Positions 8,941-19,624 of a DNA stretch of 64,000 bases are shown one piece after another. The position numbers were made by a program, and so were the translations under genes. Positions within the stretch are counted from its first letter, which is position 1. Every line of letters begins with the position of its first letter. Under the pieces are notes generated by a model, which was given only the letters and a program-made list of their open reading frames with translations, ran no database searches and had not been told where the DNA came from. The DNA is from Nocardia mangyaensis (GTDB lineage Bacteria > Actinomycetota > Actinomycetes > Mycobacteriales > Mycobacteriaceae): positions 5,394,001 through 5,458,000 of the forward strand of contig NZ_CP018082.1 in NCBI RefSeq assembly GCF_001886715.1. Reading direction: 5' to 3'.

Positions 8941-9794
8941 ACAACTACCCCGCACACGAGCGACCGGGCGATTTCGTCGCTTCCAAGACCATCCTCATCC
9001 GCCGCCACGCCGACGCCTACGCCGAGACGATCGACGAATTCCTGCGCGGCCACGGCAGCGCCGACGAGTACCAACTGCTCGACGACCTCAATCACCGGGT
9101 CGAGCAGTTCCTCGCCGACTACGTCCCGCCCTCGACTCGCCGGATCGGCGACAGCCTGGTCTTCACGCCCCTCTACCGCGACGCCGACCCCGACGTGCTC
9201 GACAACGCGGGGCGCGAATTCTCCAGTGAGACCGTGCTGACCGCGCTGTTCGCCGCCGAGGTGGAGTTCCGTGGCCCGCTGAGCCTGAGCCGGACCCAGT
9301 CCACCCTGCTGGCCGATGTCTACGAGGAACTCGGCGAACTGCTCTCGGCGCACCGGCTGCCCGCCCACGCCGCGCTCGCCTACCGACAGGCCTACCGGCT
9401 GCACACCATCACCGAGAATCCGCGCGGCCAGGACCGGTGCGGATTGCGCATGGCACGCGCCCGCACCAGGGCACGCACGCCCCGCTGGCGGCGGATCCCC
9501 GGGGTCGCCTCGGATCTGTTGTGCGGCTATGGGTATCGGCCGTTCCTGCTGCTGGCCTGGATCGCGGTGGAGATCGCGGTGTTCGTGCTGGTGTTCTACC
9601 TGACCGGTGGCGAGATCGATTTCGACACGGCGTTGCGGGTGTGTCTGGTCAACTTCCTCGACCCGACGACGCCCGACGACACGGAAGCGATGACCGCGGT
9701 GGGGCACTACACCCTGATCGTGGAGTCCTACGCCGGGATCGTGTCGACCTCGGTGTTCTTCGCGCTGCTGGTGCGACAGTTGTTCCGGCTGTGA
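8937..9794 (+). CDS. Protein with soluble N-terminal part and two C-terminal membrane helices, unknown function
   Basis: 285 residues. The first ~190 are soluble, rich in acidic residues and helices, with a TPR-like stretch (LLADVYEELGELLSAHRLPAHAALAYRQAYRL broken into two helices). Two hydrophobic segments follow, near 200-222 (FLLLAWIAVEIAVFVLVFY) and 258-280. The connecting ~35-residue segment (VNFLDPTTPDDTE) could be an extracytoplasmic or re-entrant loop as in two-TM channels, but no selectivity filter motif is visible. ATGA overlap with the acetyltransferase suggests a joint function. Its TGA abuts the stop of the opposing gene (TGATCA). Confidence 0.75.
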   Translation: MNNYPAHERPGDFVASKTILIRRHADAYAETIDEFLRGHGSADEYQLLDDLNHRVEQFLADYVPPSTRRIGDSLVFTPLYRDADPDVLDNAGREFSSETVLTALFAAEVEFRGPLSLSRTQSTLLADVYEELGELLSAHRLPAHAALAYRQAYRLHTITENPRGQDRCGLRMARARTRARTPRWRRIPGVASDLLCGYGYRPFLLLAWIAVEIAVFVLVFYLTGGEIDFDTALRVCLVNFLDPTTPDDTEAMTAVGHYTLIVESYAGIVSTSVFFALLVRQLFRL

Positions 9795-10763
9795 TCACCA
9801 GTGCGACTGGCTGCGGGTCAGCGCGCCCAGGGTGGCCACCGCGATCCGGTCGCGCAGCTGCCCGATCCGCGCGTTCCACTGCACGCTGAACCCCGGATCG
9901 GCCTCCAGCCCGGTCCACAGTCCACGCAGCACCGACGGGGTGAACGCGCCGGGCAACCACAGGTGGACGAGATGTTCGAGCATCGGGGTGAGCACCTGGG
10001 CGGGCGAACTGTGCGAGAGCTCGGCCATCTCGGCCTCGTCGATCACGTCGGTGAGCACCGTGAGCAGCCAGTCGTGCATCGCGAGGTCTTCGCAGAAGCG
10101 TTGCACCGCAAGCAGTTCGGTCGCGTCACCCACCACCACCGAGGCCAGCCGGGTCTCGTCGTCGACCAGGACGAACGACATGCTCGGCGGCTCCCCTGGC
10201 CGGACCCGCGCGGCCCAGCGCAGCATCGAGGCGCCGGTCTGGATCGGGGGCCGCTGATTCAGCATCGGATCGGTGCGCACCCGCATGTGCAGCCGGGCCG
10301 CCACGGCACCGGGGTCGAGCGTGGCGACGGCCGGATCGGGCGGCCCGAGGAATCCCTCGACGAGGTGGCTGCCCAGGTTGGCCGGTGTCCGCGTGAGCAC
10401 TTCCACGATGCCGACCCGTCCGAGGTAGTGCCCCCAACTGCGCCGGTGACCGCCTTCCCCGGCGACCACGGTGGTCTGGGCCGAGCTCTGCAGGATCCGT
10501 CCACCGAGGACCACCGCGTGCGTGGCGACGGTCCCCACCCCGCGCACCCTGGCCCGGCTCGGCGTCGCCAGCCGGCAATCCACCCCCTCGGGGATCACCG
10601 GCGACTGCGCCCAGCTGACCGGACGCTCCCGCGATTGCACGCCGCGGCCACGAACCAGGGTCAGCAGTTCCGCCGCCGACCCCCTGCTCAGGGCCGCGGA
10701 CTCGGGAAGCAGGCCGGTGCGCACTTCGCCCAGAAGTGCCAGCGGACCACCGCTGAGTTGCAT
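9795..10763 (-). CDS. SCO2521 family protein (last gene of four-gene cassette)
   Basis: 322-residue protein matching, as I recall it, the SCO2521 family, found in actinobacteria beside SCO2522, SCO2523 and SCO2524 relatives. No membrane segments, signal peptide or catalytic motif can be seen. Start ATG at 10763, 17 bp after the stop of the SCO2522-like gene. The C-terminus (GALTRSQSHW) ends exactly against the convergent two-TM gene. Function unknown. Confidence 0.75.
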   Translation of the reverse strand: MQLSGGPLALLGEVRTGLLPESAALSRGSAAELLTLVRGRGVQSRERPVSWAQSPVIPEGVDCRLATPSRARVRGVGTVATHAVVLGGRILQSSAQTTVVAGEGGHRRSWGHYLGRVGIVEVLTRTPANLGSHLVEGFLGPPDPAVATLDPGAVAARLHMRVRTDPMLNQRPPIQTGASMLRWAARVRPGEPPSMSFVLVDDETRLASVVVGDATELLAVQRFCEDLAMHDWLLTVLTDVIDEAEMAELSHSSPAQVLTPMLEHLVHLWLPGAFTPSVLRGLWTGLEADPGFSVQWNARIGQLRDRIAVATLGALTRSQSHW

Positions 10764-10780
10764 CACTGCAGCGTATCGGG

Positions 10781-11800
10781 TCAGACGCCGCTGAGGAAGT
10801 GATGCGAGAGCCGATCGGTGACGAACTCGGTCATCGGCACACCCTGCTGCTGGGCCCGCTGGGCGATCATCCCGACGACGACCTCGTCGAGCGCGACGTG
10901 CTCGAGAATCGTGCGCACCGCGTGCTCGATGCCCAGATAGCGCTGCGGCAGCAGCGACAGCGAACGGAACGCGGCGAACGGGGCGGCGTGCTCCTGGAGC
11001 CGGATCACGCTCGGGAACTGGTCCCAGCGCGCTGGCCACTCTTGGTCGGGATCCCAATAGTCGGCCCGCACAATGGCTTTGCCCTCCTCACGGAGCATGC
11101 CAAGGCGCAGCAGCTGCCAGACCGAAGCCAGGAACGGGCACGACCACAGCACATCGCGCGGCTCGCGACCCGCACCGCGATCACGCCACATCTCCACATC
11201 GAGGAAGATCGAGTGATTGTGCGCCGAGAACTCCACCGGGTGCCGGTAGTTGACCTCCATGGCCTGACCAGGCTCGTCGTCGCTGGAGCGACTGCCGTTG
11301 CACAGCCAGCCCGACTCCGCGGTGGGCGGGCGACGCCCGGTGCTGCCCGGCGCGGGCTCGGCGACGACCGAATCGGCCACCATCTGCGCCAATGGAACCC
11401 GCGGTTCGTCGTGCAGCCTGCGCAGATGCTTGTCGCAGCCCGCCTCACTGCCGAGGTAGTCGATCCGCACCCCGCAGTCGGCGGCGATCCGGAGCAGTTT
11501 GGGCACCACCTGGCGGGGGTCGGCGTCGTTCTGGAAGTAGTCGTCGAGCAGGAAGCAGGTACTCACCCGCACTCGCGACGGACCGCCCGCGGCCTCGGCG
11601 AACTCCTGGCGGGCCAGCTCGGTGAAGGCGTCGAGCAGCGGTGCGACCCGGCGGAACTGGGCGGCGATCGCCTGTTCCCCGTTGATCAGATCGGACATGT
11701 AGAAGTGCCCGGCTTCGATGGACACGTGCGCCAGCGCAACGTCCTCGACCCGTGTCGACGCCGTCGCCTCGGCGTAGGCGGCACTGCTCACCTCGGGCAC
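10781..11800 (-). CDS. SCO2522 family protein
   Basis: 339-residue cytoplasmic protein. It has a conserved-looking N-terminal motif (SIEAGHFYMSDLINGEQ), an acidic FLLDDYFQND segment and a histidine-rich stretch HPVEFSAHNHSIFLD-VEMW that could bind metal; these are observations, not known active sites. GTG at 11800 lies one base beyond the stop of the P-loop gene, so coupling is tight. Assigned to the SCO2522 family by resemblance and by its place between SCO2521- and SCO2523-like genes. Confidence 0.75.
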   Translation of the reverse strand: MPEVSSAAYAEATASTRVEDVALAHVSIEAGHFYMSDLINGEQAIAAQFRRVAPLLDAFTELARQEFAEAAGGPSRVRVSTCFLLDDYFQNDADPRQVVPKLLRIAADCGVRIDYLGSEAGCDKHLRRLHDEPRVPLAQMVADSVVAEPAPGSTGRRPPTAESGWLCNGSRSSDDEPGQAMEVNYRHPVEFSAHNHSIFLDVEMWRDRGAGREPRDVLWSCPFLASVWQLLRLGMLREEGKAIVRADYWDPDQEWPARWDQFPSVIRLQEHAAPFAAFRSLSLLPQRYLGIEHAVRTILEHVALDEVVVGMIAQRAQQQGVPMTEFVTDRLSHHFLSGV

Positions 11801-11801
11801 A

Positions 11802-12722
11802 CTACACCCGGACCCAGGTCGAACGATCCCACAGCCGCCGCGCCAGTTCCTCGAACGCCTCGACCGTCGCGCGATGGGCGATGCCGGCGTTGACATCGGC
11901 GTCGAGCACGATCTGCTCACGCCACTGCAACACCGGTTCGACCGGCGTCTCGCCCAGCAGCGCGCCGGCACCGAGGCGATATTCGGCGGCGAGCGAGCGC
12001 AGCGCGTCGTTCTGCTTGATCAGCCAGGCCGCCTGCGGTCCGCCGCTGGCCGCGTGCTCGTCGGTGACGCGCGGAACCGCGGTGCGTACGAAGCGGATTC
12101 GCGACAGCATCTCGTCCGGGGCGTACCCGAGCTCCACGCCGGTCTTGAGCAGACCCTTGGGCCCGTGCACAAGCCCCTGGGCGGCCATCAGGTGCTGACG
12201 GGTCCAGCGGTGATACACCAGCCAGGCCACCTGCTTGCCCGGCATGTCCTGCGGCCGAGTCGCTTCCAGCGCGATCTGCATGGCCACCGACCGGCCCGCG
12301 CTGAGGTCGACGATCACGACTTTGAACGTGGCGTCCAGGTCCAGCAGCAGTTCCCGGCAGCGGCGGACCACCTGGGGATCGTTGGCCGACATGGCCTCGC
12401 CGCCGCCCTCGTCACCGGGGAGCAGGACCAGCTTGCCGCCCCGGGAGCGCTGGCGGCGCAGGCCATCGCGGTTGGTGCTCGCCCGCACGTCGATACGTTG
12501 GGGCAGGCTGTTGTGCCCGCGCAGATACGAGTGCAGTCCGTTGCCGGGCTGGGTGCCGCGTTCCACCGAGCCGATCTCGAACAGCGCGCCCGCGGTGGGC
12601 GAGCCGAAGTCGAAATCGAGGTAGGCCGTGCTGATTCCGCGCAGTCCCAACCGGTAGGCGAGATTGCAGCTGGTCACCGACCGGCCCGTTCCGCCCTTGT
12701 CGGAGGTGGCGAACACGATCAT
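11802..12722 (-). CDS. SCO2523 family variant P-loop protein (ParA/MinD-like)
   Basis: 306 residues with the fold of ParA/MinD ATPases. The N-terminus reads ATSDKGGTGRSVTSCNLA: a deviant Walker A in which the lysine of KGGxGKS/T is arginine (GRS). The switch-like segment YLDFDFGSP and the Walker-B-like VVIVDLSAG are present. Such variant ATPases may bind but poorly hydrolyse nucleotide. Gene starts 4 bp after the SCO2524-like stop and is followed by SCO2522-like, so it is the core of a four-gene operon. Partners and process unknown. Confidence 0.82.
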   Translation of the reverse strand: MIVFATSDKGGTGRSVTSCNLAYRLGLRGISTAYLDFDFGSPTAGALFEIGSVERGTQPGNGLHSYLRGHNSLPQRIDVRASTNRDGLRRQRSRGGKLVLLPGDEGGGEAMSANDPQVVRRCRELLLDLDATFKVVIVDLSAGRSVAMQIALEATRPQDMPGKQVAWLVYHRWTRQHLMAAQGLVHGPKGLLKTGVELGYAPDEMLSRIRFVRTAVPRVTDEHAASGGPQAAWLIKQNDALRSLAAEYRLGAGALLGETPVEPVLQWREQIVLDADVNAGIAHRATVEAFEELARRLWDRSTWVRV

Positions 12723-12726
12723 CTGC

Positions 12727-14580
12727 TCAGGTGCTCCTTGTCGCGTCGAGACGGGCGTAGGCGAGCCGATCCAATTCGATCAGCGCGGCCGAGGCGAGGG
12801 TGAACGCGGTGCCCGGCTGGACATTCACCACCTGCCGCGCCCTGGCCAGCTGCTGTTCGACGCCGTCGAGGGCGATCCGATTGGCCGAGGTGTCGGAGAT
12901 GCTGACATTGAGCATCTCCTGATTGAGCAGGTGCTCGGCCTCGTTGAGCAGCTCCACCGCGCGCACGACCATGGCCGGTGAGCGCAGCGGCACCTCGCGG
13001 TAGGTGCGGTCGGCGGTCACCAGACACTCGATGACACGTTCGGTCATGTACCACGACGGTCGCTGCTCGTCGGTGGTCGAACCGCCGAACACCGCGCCCG
13101 GCACATCCCACAGGCCCGCCGCGTCGCCCTCGGTGATGACCCGTCGGTCCAGATGGTCCATCACCTCCTTGGCCAGCTCCATCAGCCGGTCGCGCGCGGT
13201 GATGTTGCCGGACAGCCGCGCGGCCTGCAGACTGCGCTTGAGCAGCACCGTGGCGAAGTCGGAGGCGATCCAGTCCAGGCGCGGGCCGCCGCCGTCGACG
13301 TTCTCGCTGCCGCGCAGGCTCATCCGGACGCCCGGGTGGTGCAGCGCGACGGCCGGATCGTCCCGGGTCGGTCTGCGCACGATGCGGCCGCGCCGGGCCA
13401 GTTCGTCGAAGATGCCGATCGCGCGGGTCAGGTCGTCGTCGGAGGCGGTGCGCGCCACCAGTTCCTGGATGAGCACCGCGGAGACCAGCAGACTGAAGTA
13501 GTCCGACTCCTCGCCGTCGGAGGTGCGCCAGGGAATGTCCTCCAGCGGCCAGGTCTCGGTGCCGAAGCGCGCGACCGTGGCCCAGTAGCGCTGGGTGATG
13601 TCCCAGCGGATGCGCAGTGCTTCGGCCAGCCGGTACTGGGTGTCGTCGAGCAGGTCGAGTTCCCTGGTGCGCTGGGAGAGCACGTCGTTGATGCCGTCGA
13701 GGGCGATGATGGTGAAGTACAGGTACGGGCGTGGATCGGCGTAGCCGACGCCGGCGCCGATCTCGGGCGGCACGAAGTCGACCGCGTCGGAGCCCGCGAC
13801 CACGCCCCAGCTCCAGCCACACTCGAACAGCAGGTCCTCGTCATCGAGTTCGGCCTCGGTGGTCCGGCCCAGTGTCACGTCGTTGCGCAGGCGCGCGCGG
13901 ACCCGTTCGAGGCTGCGGGCCACCGATTCGGCGACCACTTTGTCGGGCTGGCCGGACTGGTTGAGCATGCCGACCAGAACCTCCCCCGAGGGCGAGCGCG
14001 GCGACATGGTGTTGACCACGAAACTGCGCACCAGGCCGGTCATCGCGGCGGTCAGCCGGGCGCTCATCCGCTCGTTCAGCGTGGTGATACGGGTGCTGAT
14101 GTCCTTGCGTCGCTCGGTGCGCGCCCAGCGGTCGAACACGCGGGCGAAGCCCAGCGCGGCGATGCACAGCGTCACCGACATCGAGTAGCCGTCGACCACC
14201 TCCAGGTGGTGCTGGGCCGGGGACGGTTCCCGATCACCGCTGGCGCGCAGGTAACTCCCGGCGTCGAAGCGGGGCAGACCGTCGGGGTCGGTATTGCGCT
14301 CGAGGTATTCCTCGAGCAGACCCAGCACGGTGATCCCGATCTTGGCCTGACCGCCAAAGGCCTCCAGCACGGCCCAGACGTCGTCCGACATCGACTCGGG
14401 GCGATCCAGCGCGAAGCTCTCGATCTCGGTCGCCGGGTACAGCAGGCACAGCAGCTGTTCGGAGTCGCTGATCGAGTTGGCGGCGAGCACACCGTCCCAG
14501 TGCCACTTCTCGTCCCGGTAGCAGGCCGAGAGCATGGCGCTCCAAATGTCCAGGATCTGTTGTCTGGGCTGGATTCTCAC
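12727..14580 (-). CDS. SCO2524 family protein (first gene of four-gene cassette)
   Basis: 617-residue protein without signal peptide or obvious membrane helices, largely alpha-helical and rich in Trp, Arg and acidic residues (N-terminus MRIQPRQQILDIWSAML). Attributed to the SCO2524 family mainly by its position, size and resemblance. GTG start at 14580. It heads the operon SCO2524-2523-2522-2521. A small palindrome TTGAGTCTCAA at 14690-14700 is upstream and may be an operator. No enzymatic motif seen. Confidence 0.72.
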   Translation of the reverse strand: MRIQPRQQILDIWSAMLSACYRDEKWHWDGVLAANSISDSEQLLCLLYPATEIESFALDRPESMSDDVWAVLEAFGGQAKIGITVLGLLEEYLERNTDPDGLPRFDAGSYLRASGDREPSPAQHHLEVVDGYSMSVTLCIAALGFARVFDRWARTERRKDISTRITTLNERMSARLTAAMTGLVRSFVVNTMSPRSPSGEVLVGMLNQSGQPDKVVAESVARSLERVRARLRNDVTLGRTTEAELDDEDLLFECGWSWGVVAGSDAVDFVPPEIGAGVGYADPRPYLYFTIIALDGINDVLSQRTRELDLLDDTQYRLAEALRIRWDITQRYWATVARFGTETWPLEDIPWRTSDGEESDYFSLLVSAVLIQELVARTASDDDLTRAIGIFDELARRGRIVRRPTRDDPAVALHHPGVRMSLRGSENVDGGGPRLDWIASDFATVLLKRSLQAARLSGNITARDRLMELAKEVMDHLDRRVITEGDAAGLWDVPGAVFGGSTTDEQRPSWYMTERVIECLVTADRTYREVPLRSPAMVVRAVELLNEAEHLLNQEMLNVSISDTSANRIALDGVEQQLARARQVVNVQPGTAFTLASAALIELDRLAYARLDATRST

Positions 14581-14689
14581 CCGCAGCCGTCCTCACCGCT
14601 CGTGACGAGCCGCGCTGGGTCCCCCGGTCCAGCGCAGGACACATGGCGGCGATGCCTGCTGAAGATAGCACGACAGACCTCGAGAAAGG

Positions 14690-14700
14690 TTGAGTCTCAA
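14690..14700. promoter_or_regulatory. Palindrome upstream of the SCO2521-2524-type operon
   Basis: TTGAG-T-CTCAA, a perfect 5-bp inverted repeat 110 bp before the first gene of the cassette. Short enough to be chance; listed because it is the only symmetrical element in that gap. Confidence 0.2.
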
Positions 14701-14751
14701 TGGATTTGAAACCACATCCGACCCAACGGTCACGATCGGCGCAATTGCCGC

Positions 14752-15603
14752 TTACAGCGCCAAACGGACCATGTCGGCGGTGCGCGCCAGGCCGGGGAAG
14801 GCCTCCGGCGTCGAGCGCGGGTGCAGCGCGTGCACGGCCAGGCGGAACATCAAGGCGCGCAGCAGCATCTGCGGCCATTCGGGCAGGGTGGACCAGCGGT
14901 CGAGCAGGCCGTCATCGCCCCCGCCCCAGGCCAGCGCGTCGACCACGACCACGCCCGCGGCCCACACGGCCGGACGCCAGTAGGGCGTGATGTCGGTGAG
15001 GCCGGGAGTGTGCGCACCGGCGAACAGCACGGTGCCGAACAGGTCGCCGTGCACGAGCTGGTCGGGGCTGCGGATCGGCTTGCGCAAGGTCGAGAGCTGC
15101 CCGATCAGCTCGAGGCTGCGCTGCCCGTCGGGCGTGGCGGCGATCGGCACGCCACCAGCGCGCAGACTACGCAGCGGCACCGACTCCCAGGCCGCGCGAT
15201 CGGCGGCGACGAACACGTCCACATCCACCCACGGCGCGACCGGCGGCTGGACCAGGAACCGGGGACGCTCCAATTGCGCTGTCGCCTGGTGTAATCGCAG
15301 CGAGACCGAGACCACCTCGTCGTGGCGCGGCTCCGGCGCGCCGTCGACGTAGGTGTCGGCGCGCCAGCCGGAGACCACATACCGGCCATCGGTGGCCCTG
15401 ACCGGCCGGGCCACCCGCAACCCGTCCACCGCGAGGGTCTCGCGTACCTTCGCCGACCAGGCGGCCCGCGCGTGGTCGGCGACCGGGCTCAGCACCACGT
15501 CACCCAGCCGCCAGCCCCCGTCCCAGTCACCGAGGGAAACCGGTGTCACTTCGCGAAGTCCGAATGTGGCTCGCACATGCTCGGGAGGTTCGACTGAGGT
15601 CAC
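14752..15603 (-). CDS. TIGR02569-type actinobacterial protein (aminoglycoside phosphotransferase-like fold)
   Basis: 283-residue cytoplasmic protein equivalent in place to M. tuberculosis Rv3205c, next to moeZ. The fragment QLVHGDLFGTVLF resembles the kinase catalytic loop HGD-x-x-x-x-N of aminoglycoside phosphotransferase-like proteins, but the Asn position is changed and the later DxD is reduced to VVVDALAW, so kinase activity is doubtful. Start GTG at 15603 gives a length close to the mycobacterial homologue (about 290). Function unknown. Confidence 0.75.
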   Translation of the reverse strand: MTSVEPPEHVRATFGLREVTPVSLGDWDGGWRLGDVVLSPVADHARAAWSAKVRETLAVDGLRVARPVRATDGRYVVSGWRADTYVDGAPEPRHDEVVSVSLRLHQATAQLERPRFLVQPPVAPWVDVDVFVAADRAAWESVPLRSLRAGGVPIAATPDGQRSLELIGQLSTLRKPIRSPDQLVHGDLFGTVLFAGAHTPGLTDITPYWRPAVWAAGVVVVDALAWGGGDDGLLDRWSTLPEWPQMLLRALMFRLAVHALHPRSTPEAFPGLARTADMVRLAL

Positions 15604-15714
15604 GGCCGTACCGTAACCCCGGACCGGCGACGGTCGACCGAAGGCACGCTGGCACATCGCACTTTGCGACCACACCGCAATCAGCGGCGTGGTCGCTACC
15701 GTGTGGCTACCGGA

Positions 15715-16896
<1,182 letters not shown>

Positions 16897-17029
16897 GTCC
16901 ACAACTCCTGTGTTCTGGCGGCTGGCGCCGCGGGTTTGCGGCCTGGAAGCACACCGGTAGCCGTACTGCAAGTGCAACAGAGCCCGCCGCGCTGTTCTTC
17001 CCTCCCATGGTCCCGCATGGGCGAGGCCA

Positions 17030-18118
17030 CTATCCGCGGGGGTAGGGCCAGGGGTTGAAGCGGCAGGTCTTGCCGTCGGCGGGCACCACGCCGTGCGGGT
17101 CGAGCACGGCGATGTCGTTGTTCTTGGTACCGAAGGTCTGCTGCATCATGATCGGCGCGAGGCCACCATCGGTCTCACACGGCTGGTGGCCGTGATAGCC
17201 GATCGCGTGGCCGACCTCGTGATTGATCAGGTACTGCCGGTAGGAGCCGATATCACCGTCGAAGGCGAGTGCGCCGCGCACCCACCGCACCTCCGAGAGC
17301 ACCACCCGGCCGAGGCTGGCGTTGTAGCACGAGGAATCGATCGGGATCTCGAATCCGCACGACGCGCGAGTGCTGTCGCGTGAGGTGAGCGAGATCCGGA
17401 AGTCGGGGACGCCGGCATCGACGCGCTGGAAGGCGAACTTGGCGTCGTGAGTCCAGCTCTTCGGGTTGGCCAGCGTGGTGTCCACCATCGTGGCCACCGC
17501 GACGTCACCGCCGAACGGCGAGGTGTCGATACCGTCCTCCACCTCGACGGTGTAGCGGAAGACCCGTTCGGCGCCCTGCCCGACCTGCGGGGTCGTGCCC
17601 GGCACGACATGCCAGGTGCCCGCCGCCCGCTCGACGAACTCACCGCCCTCCGGCAGCGCGCCCAACGGCAGATCCGCGGGGAACTTCCCGTCCCCGGGCG
17701 GAGCGCCGATGATCCCGGTCTTGGCCACCTCGGGGCTGTGCGCGCCGAAGGTCGGTTCGAGCTGCGTGGTGACCGGCCCGGTACGCACCGCATCGGCGAT
17801 CACCAGCACCGTGACGGCGAGCAACACCGGCAACGCGTACGCCCGCCAGCCATACGTGGAGACGAACCGGCCGATCGCACTCTGCTTCTTGGCATCCCGC
17901 TGCGGGCTGCGCGGCCTGCCGTTGTCGGCGTCGGTGGGGTTCCAGCGGGCCCGCAGCGGCTGGCGGGATCGGTCGGCGGGCTGATACAGCCCCGGGGGGT
18001 CGTAGACCTGTAGTCCCGATCCCTCTGGCGCCGGAGTCGCGGAACCGGACTCGGTGAGTTGCGTGGGGCGAGCGACATCGCGCCCGCCGCCGGACGAGGG
18101 TTCCGGGCGGTCGGTCAC
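17030..18118 (-). CDS. Membrane-anchored DUF3152 protein, zinc-metalloprotease-like
   Basis: 362 residues, equivalent to Rv3207c. Layout: a polar Pro/Arg-rich cytoplasmic N-terminus (about 1-85), one membrane anchor (YALPVLLAVTVLVIADAV, about 93-111), then an extracytoplasmic domain. Near residue 300 it has HEVGHAIGYHGH, the HExxHxxGxxH pattern of metzincin-like zinc proteases, which is the best clue to function; cysteines CGFE, SSCYN, PCET and KTCRF could form disulfides. GTG start at 18118. Substrate unknown. Confidence 0.85.
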   Translation of the reverse strand: MTDRPEPSSGGGRDVARPTQLTESGSATPAPEGSGLQVYDPPGLYQPADRSRQPLRARWNPTDADNGRPRSPQRDAKKQSAIGRFVSTYGWRAYALPVLLAVTVLVIADAVRTGPVTTQLEPTFGAHSPEVAKTGIIGAPPGDGKFPADLPLGALPEGGEFVERAAGTWHVVPGTTPQVGQGAERVFRYTVEVEDGIDTSPFGGDVAVATMVDTTLANPKSWTHDAKFAFQRVDAGVPDFRISLTSRDSTRASCGFEIPIDSSCYNASLGRVVLSEVRWVRGALAFDGDIGSYRQYLINHEVGHAIGYHGHQPCETDGGLAPIMMQQTFGTKNNDIAVLDPHGVVPADGKTCRFNPWPYPRG

Positions 18119-18262
18119 CCCACCAGATTCTCACAGTGGGCGGCCGGAGGTTCGGGCGGCCGGGGCGGATCCAGCGGTTACGGCCCGGCGAACTCTGGGT
18201 ACTGGTACTACATTTCCAGGGGGAAACTCCCACGGAACACCGTGCGAGTATCGTTCGTGTGA

Positions 18263-18997
<735 letters not shown>

Positions 18998-19008
18998 CCC
19001 CGTCACGA

Positions 19009-19044
19009 CAACGGCCCGTCATCGCCTGCGATGACGGGCCGTTG
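19009..19044. terminator. Bidirectional hairpin between TetR gene and DUF3107 gene
   Basis: Perfect 16-bp stem CAACGGCCCGTCATCG / CGATGACGGGCCGTTG with a four-base loop, between convergent stops at 18997 and 19067. Serves both genes. Confidence 0.85.
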
Positions 19045-19066
19045 CTGTTATTCCACGCTGTTGGTT

Positions 19067-19294
19067 CTACACCGTGGCGAAGCCGACACGGCCGGTCGCC
19101 GGGGAACCGATCTCCACGTAGGCGACCTTGGCGGCCTGGATCAGGAACTTGCGGCCCTTCTCGTCGGTGAGCGAGACGACACCGCTCTGGCCACTCAGCG
19201 CATCGGACACCAGCGCCTCGATCTCGTCAGGGCTCTGCGCGCTGTTGATGACGAGCTCGCGCGGGCTATCCGAAATACCGATCTTGACCTCCAC
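19067..19294 (-). CDS. DUF3107 small protein (Rv3208A/TB9.4-like)
   Basis: 75-residue protein, equivalent to Rv3208A. It starts VEVKIGISDSPRELVI and has the family ending IGSPATGRVGFATV. GTG at 19294 is supported by GGAGG six bases before. No membrane segment or catalytic motif; function unknown although it is widely kept in mycolic-acid actinobacteria. Monocistronic, convergent with the TetR gene. Confidence 0.9.
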   Translation of the reverse strand: MEVKIGISDSPRELVINSAQSPDEIEALVSDALSGQSGVVSLTDEKGRKFLIQAAKVAYVEIGSPATGRVGFATV

Positions 19295-19624
19295 GGCCAA
19301 CCTCCGAACGTAAGAGTCCTGTGTTGTCGCCTTCAGGTTAGTGCAGCGTGAACGCCACCGTCCCCGCGCCCAGCTGCGCCCTGAGCGAACAATGCCGTCC
19401 ACCGTGACGACTGATCTCGCGCGAACATGCGCGACTGCGGATGACTTCCTGAACGGTCGAGCCACACGAAGTCAGCTCTGCCACGCGGCGCTCAGACCAC
19501 GTGCCGGATACAGAACACCCCGGAGACACACAACGCTGAACCTGCACTTTCGCCGGAAGGCGGTCGTTGATCAGGACCGGTTGGGGCGTTGGTGCACGTT
19601 CAGCGTTGGAGTTTCGAGCCTCGC
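19295..19624. other. 330-bp gap between rhlE and the DUF3107 gene
   Basis: Both flanking genes are on the minus strand, so this holds the rhlE 3' region and the DUF3107 promoter. The inverted repeat at 19531-19608 is the only strong structure; I see no gene. Confidence 0.6.
19531..19608. repeat. 17-bp inverted repeat downstream of rhlE
   Basis: Arms 19531-19547 (CAACGCTGAACCTGCAC) and 19592-19608 (GTGCACGTTCAGCGTTG) pair over 17 bp with one mismatch, enclosing 44 bases that can form an inner hairpin. It begins 17 bases after the rhlE stop, so it is probably a terminator or mRNA-stabilising structure. Confidence 0.65.
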
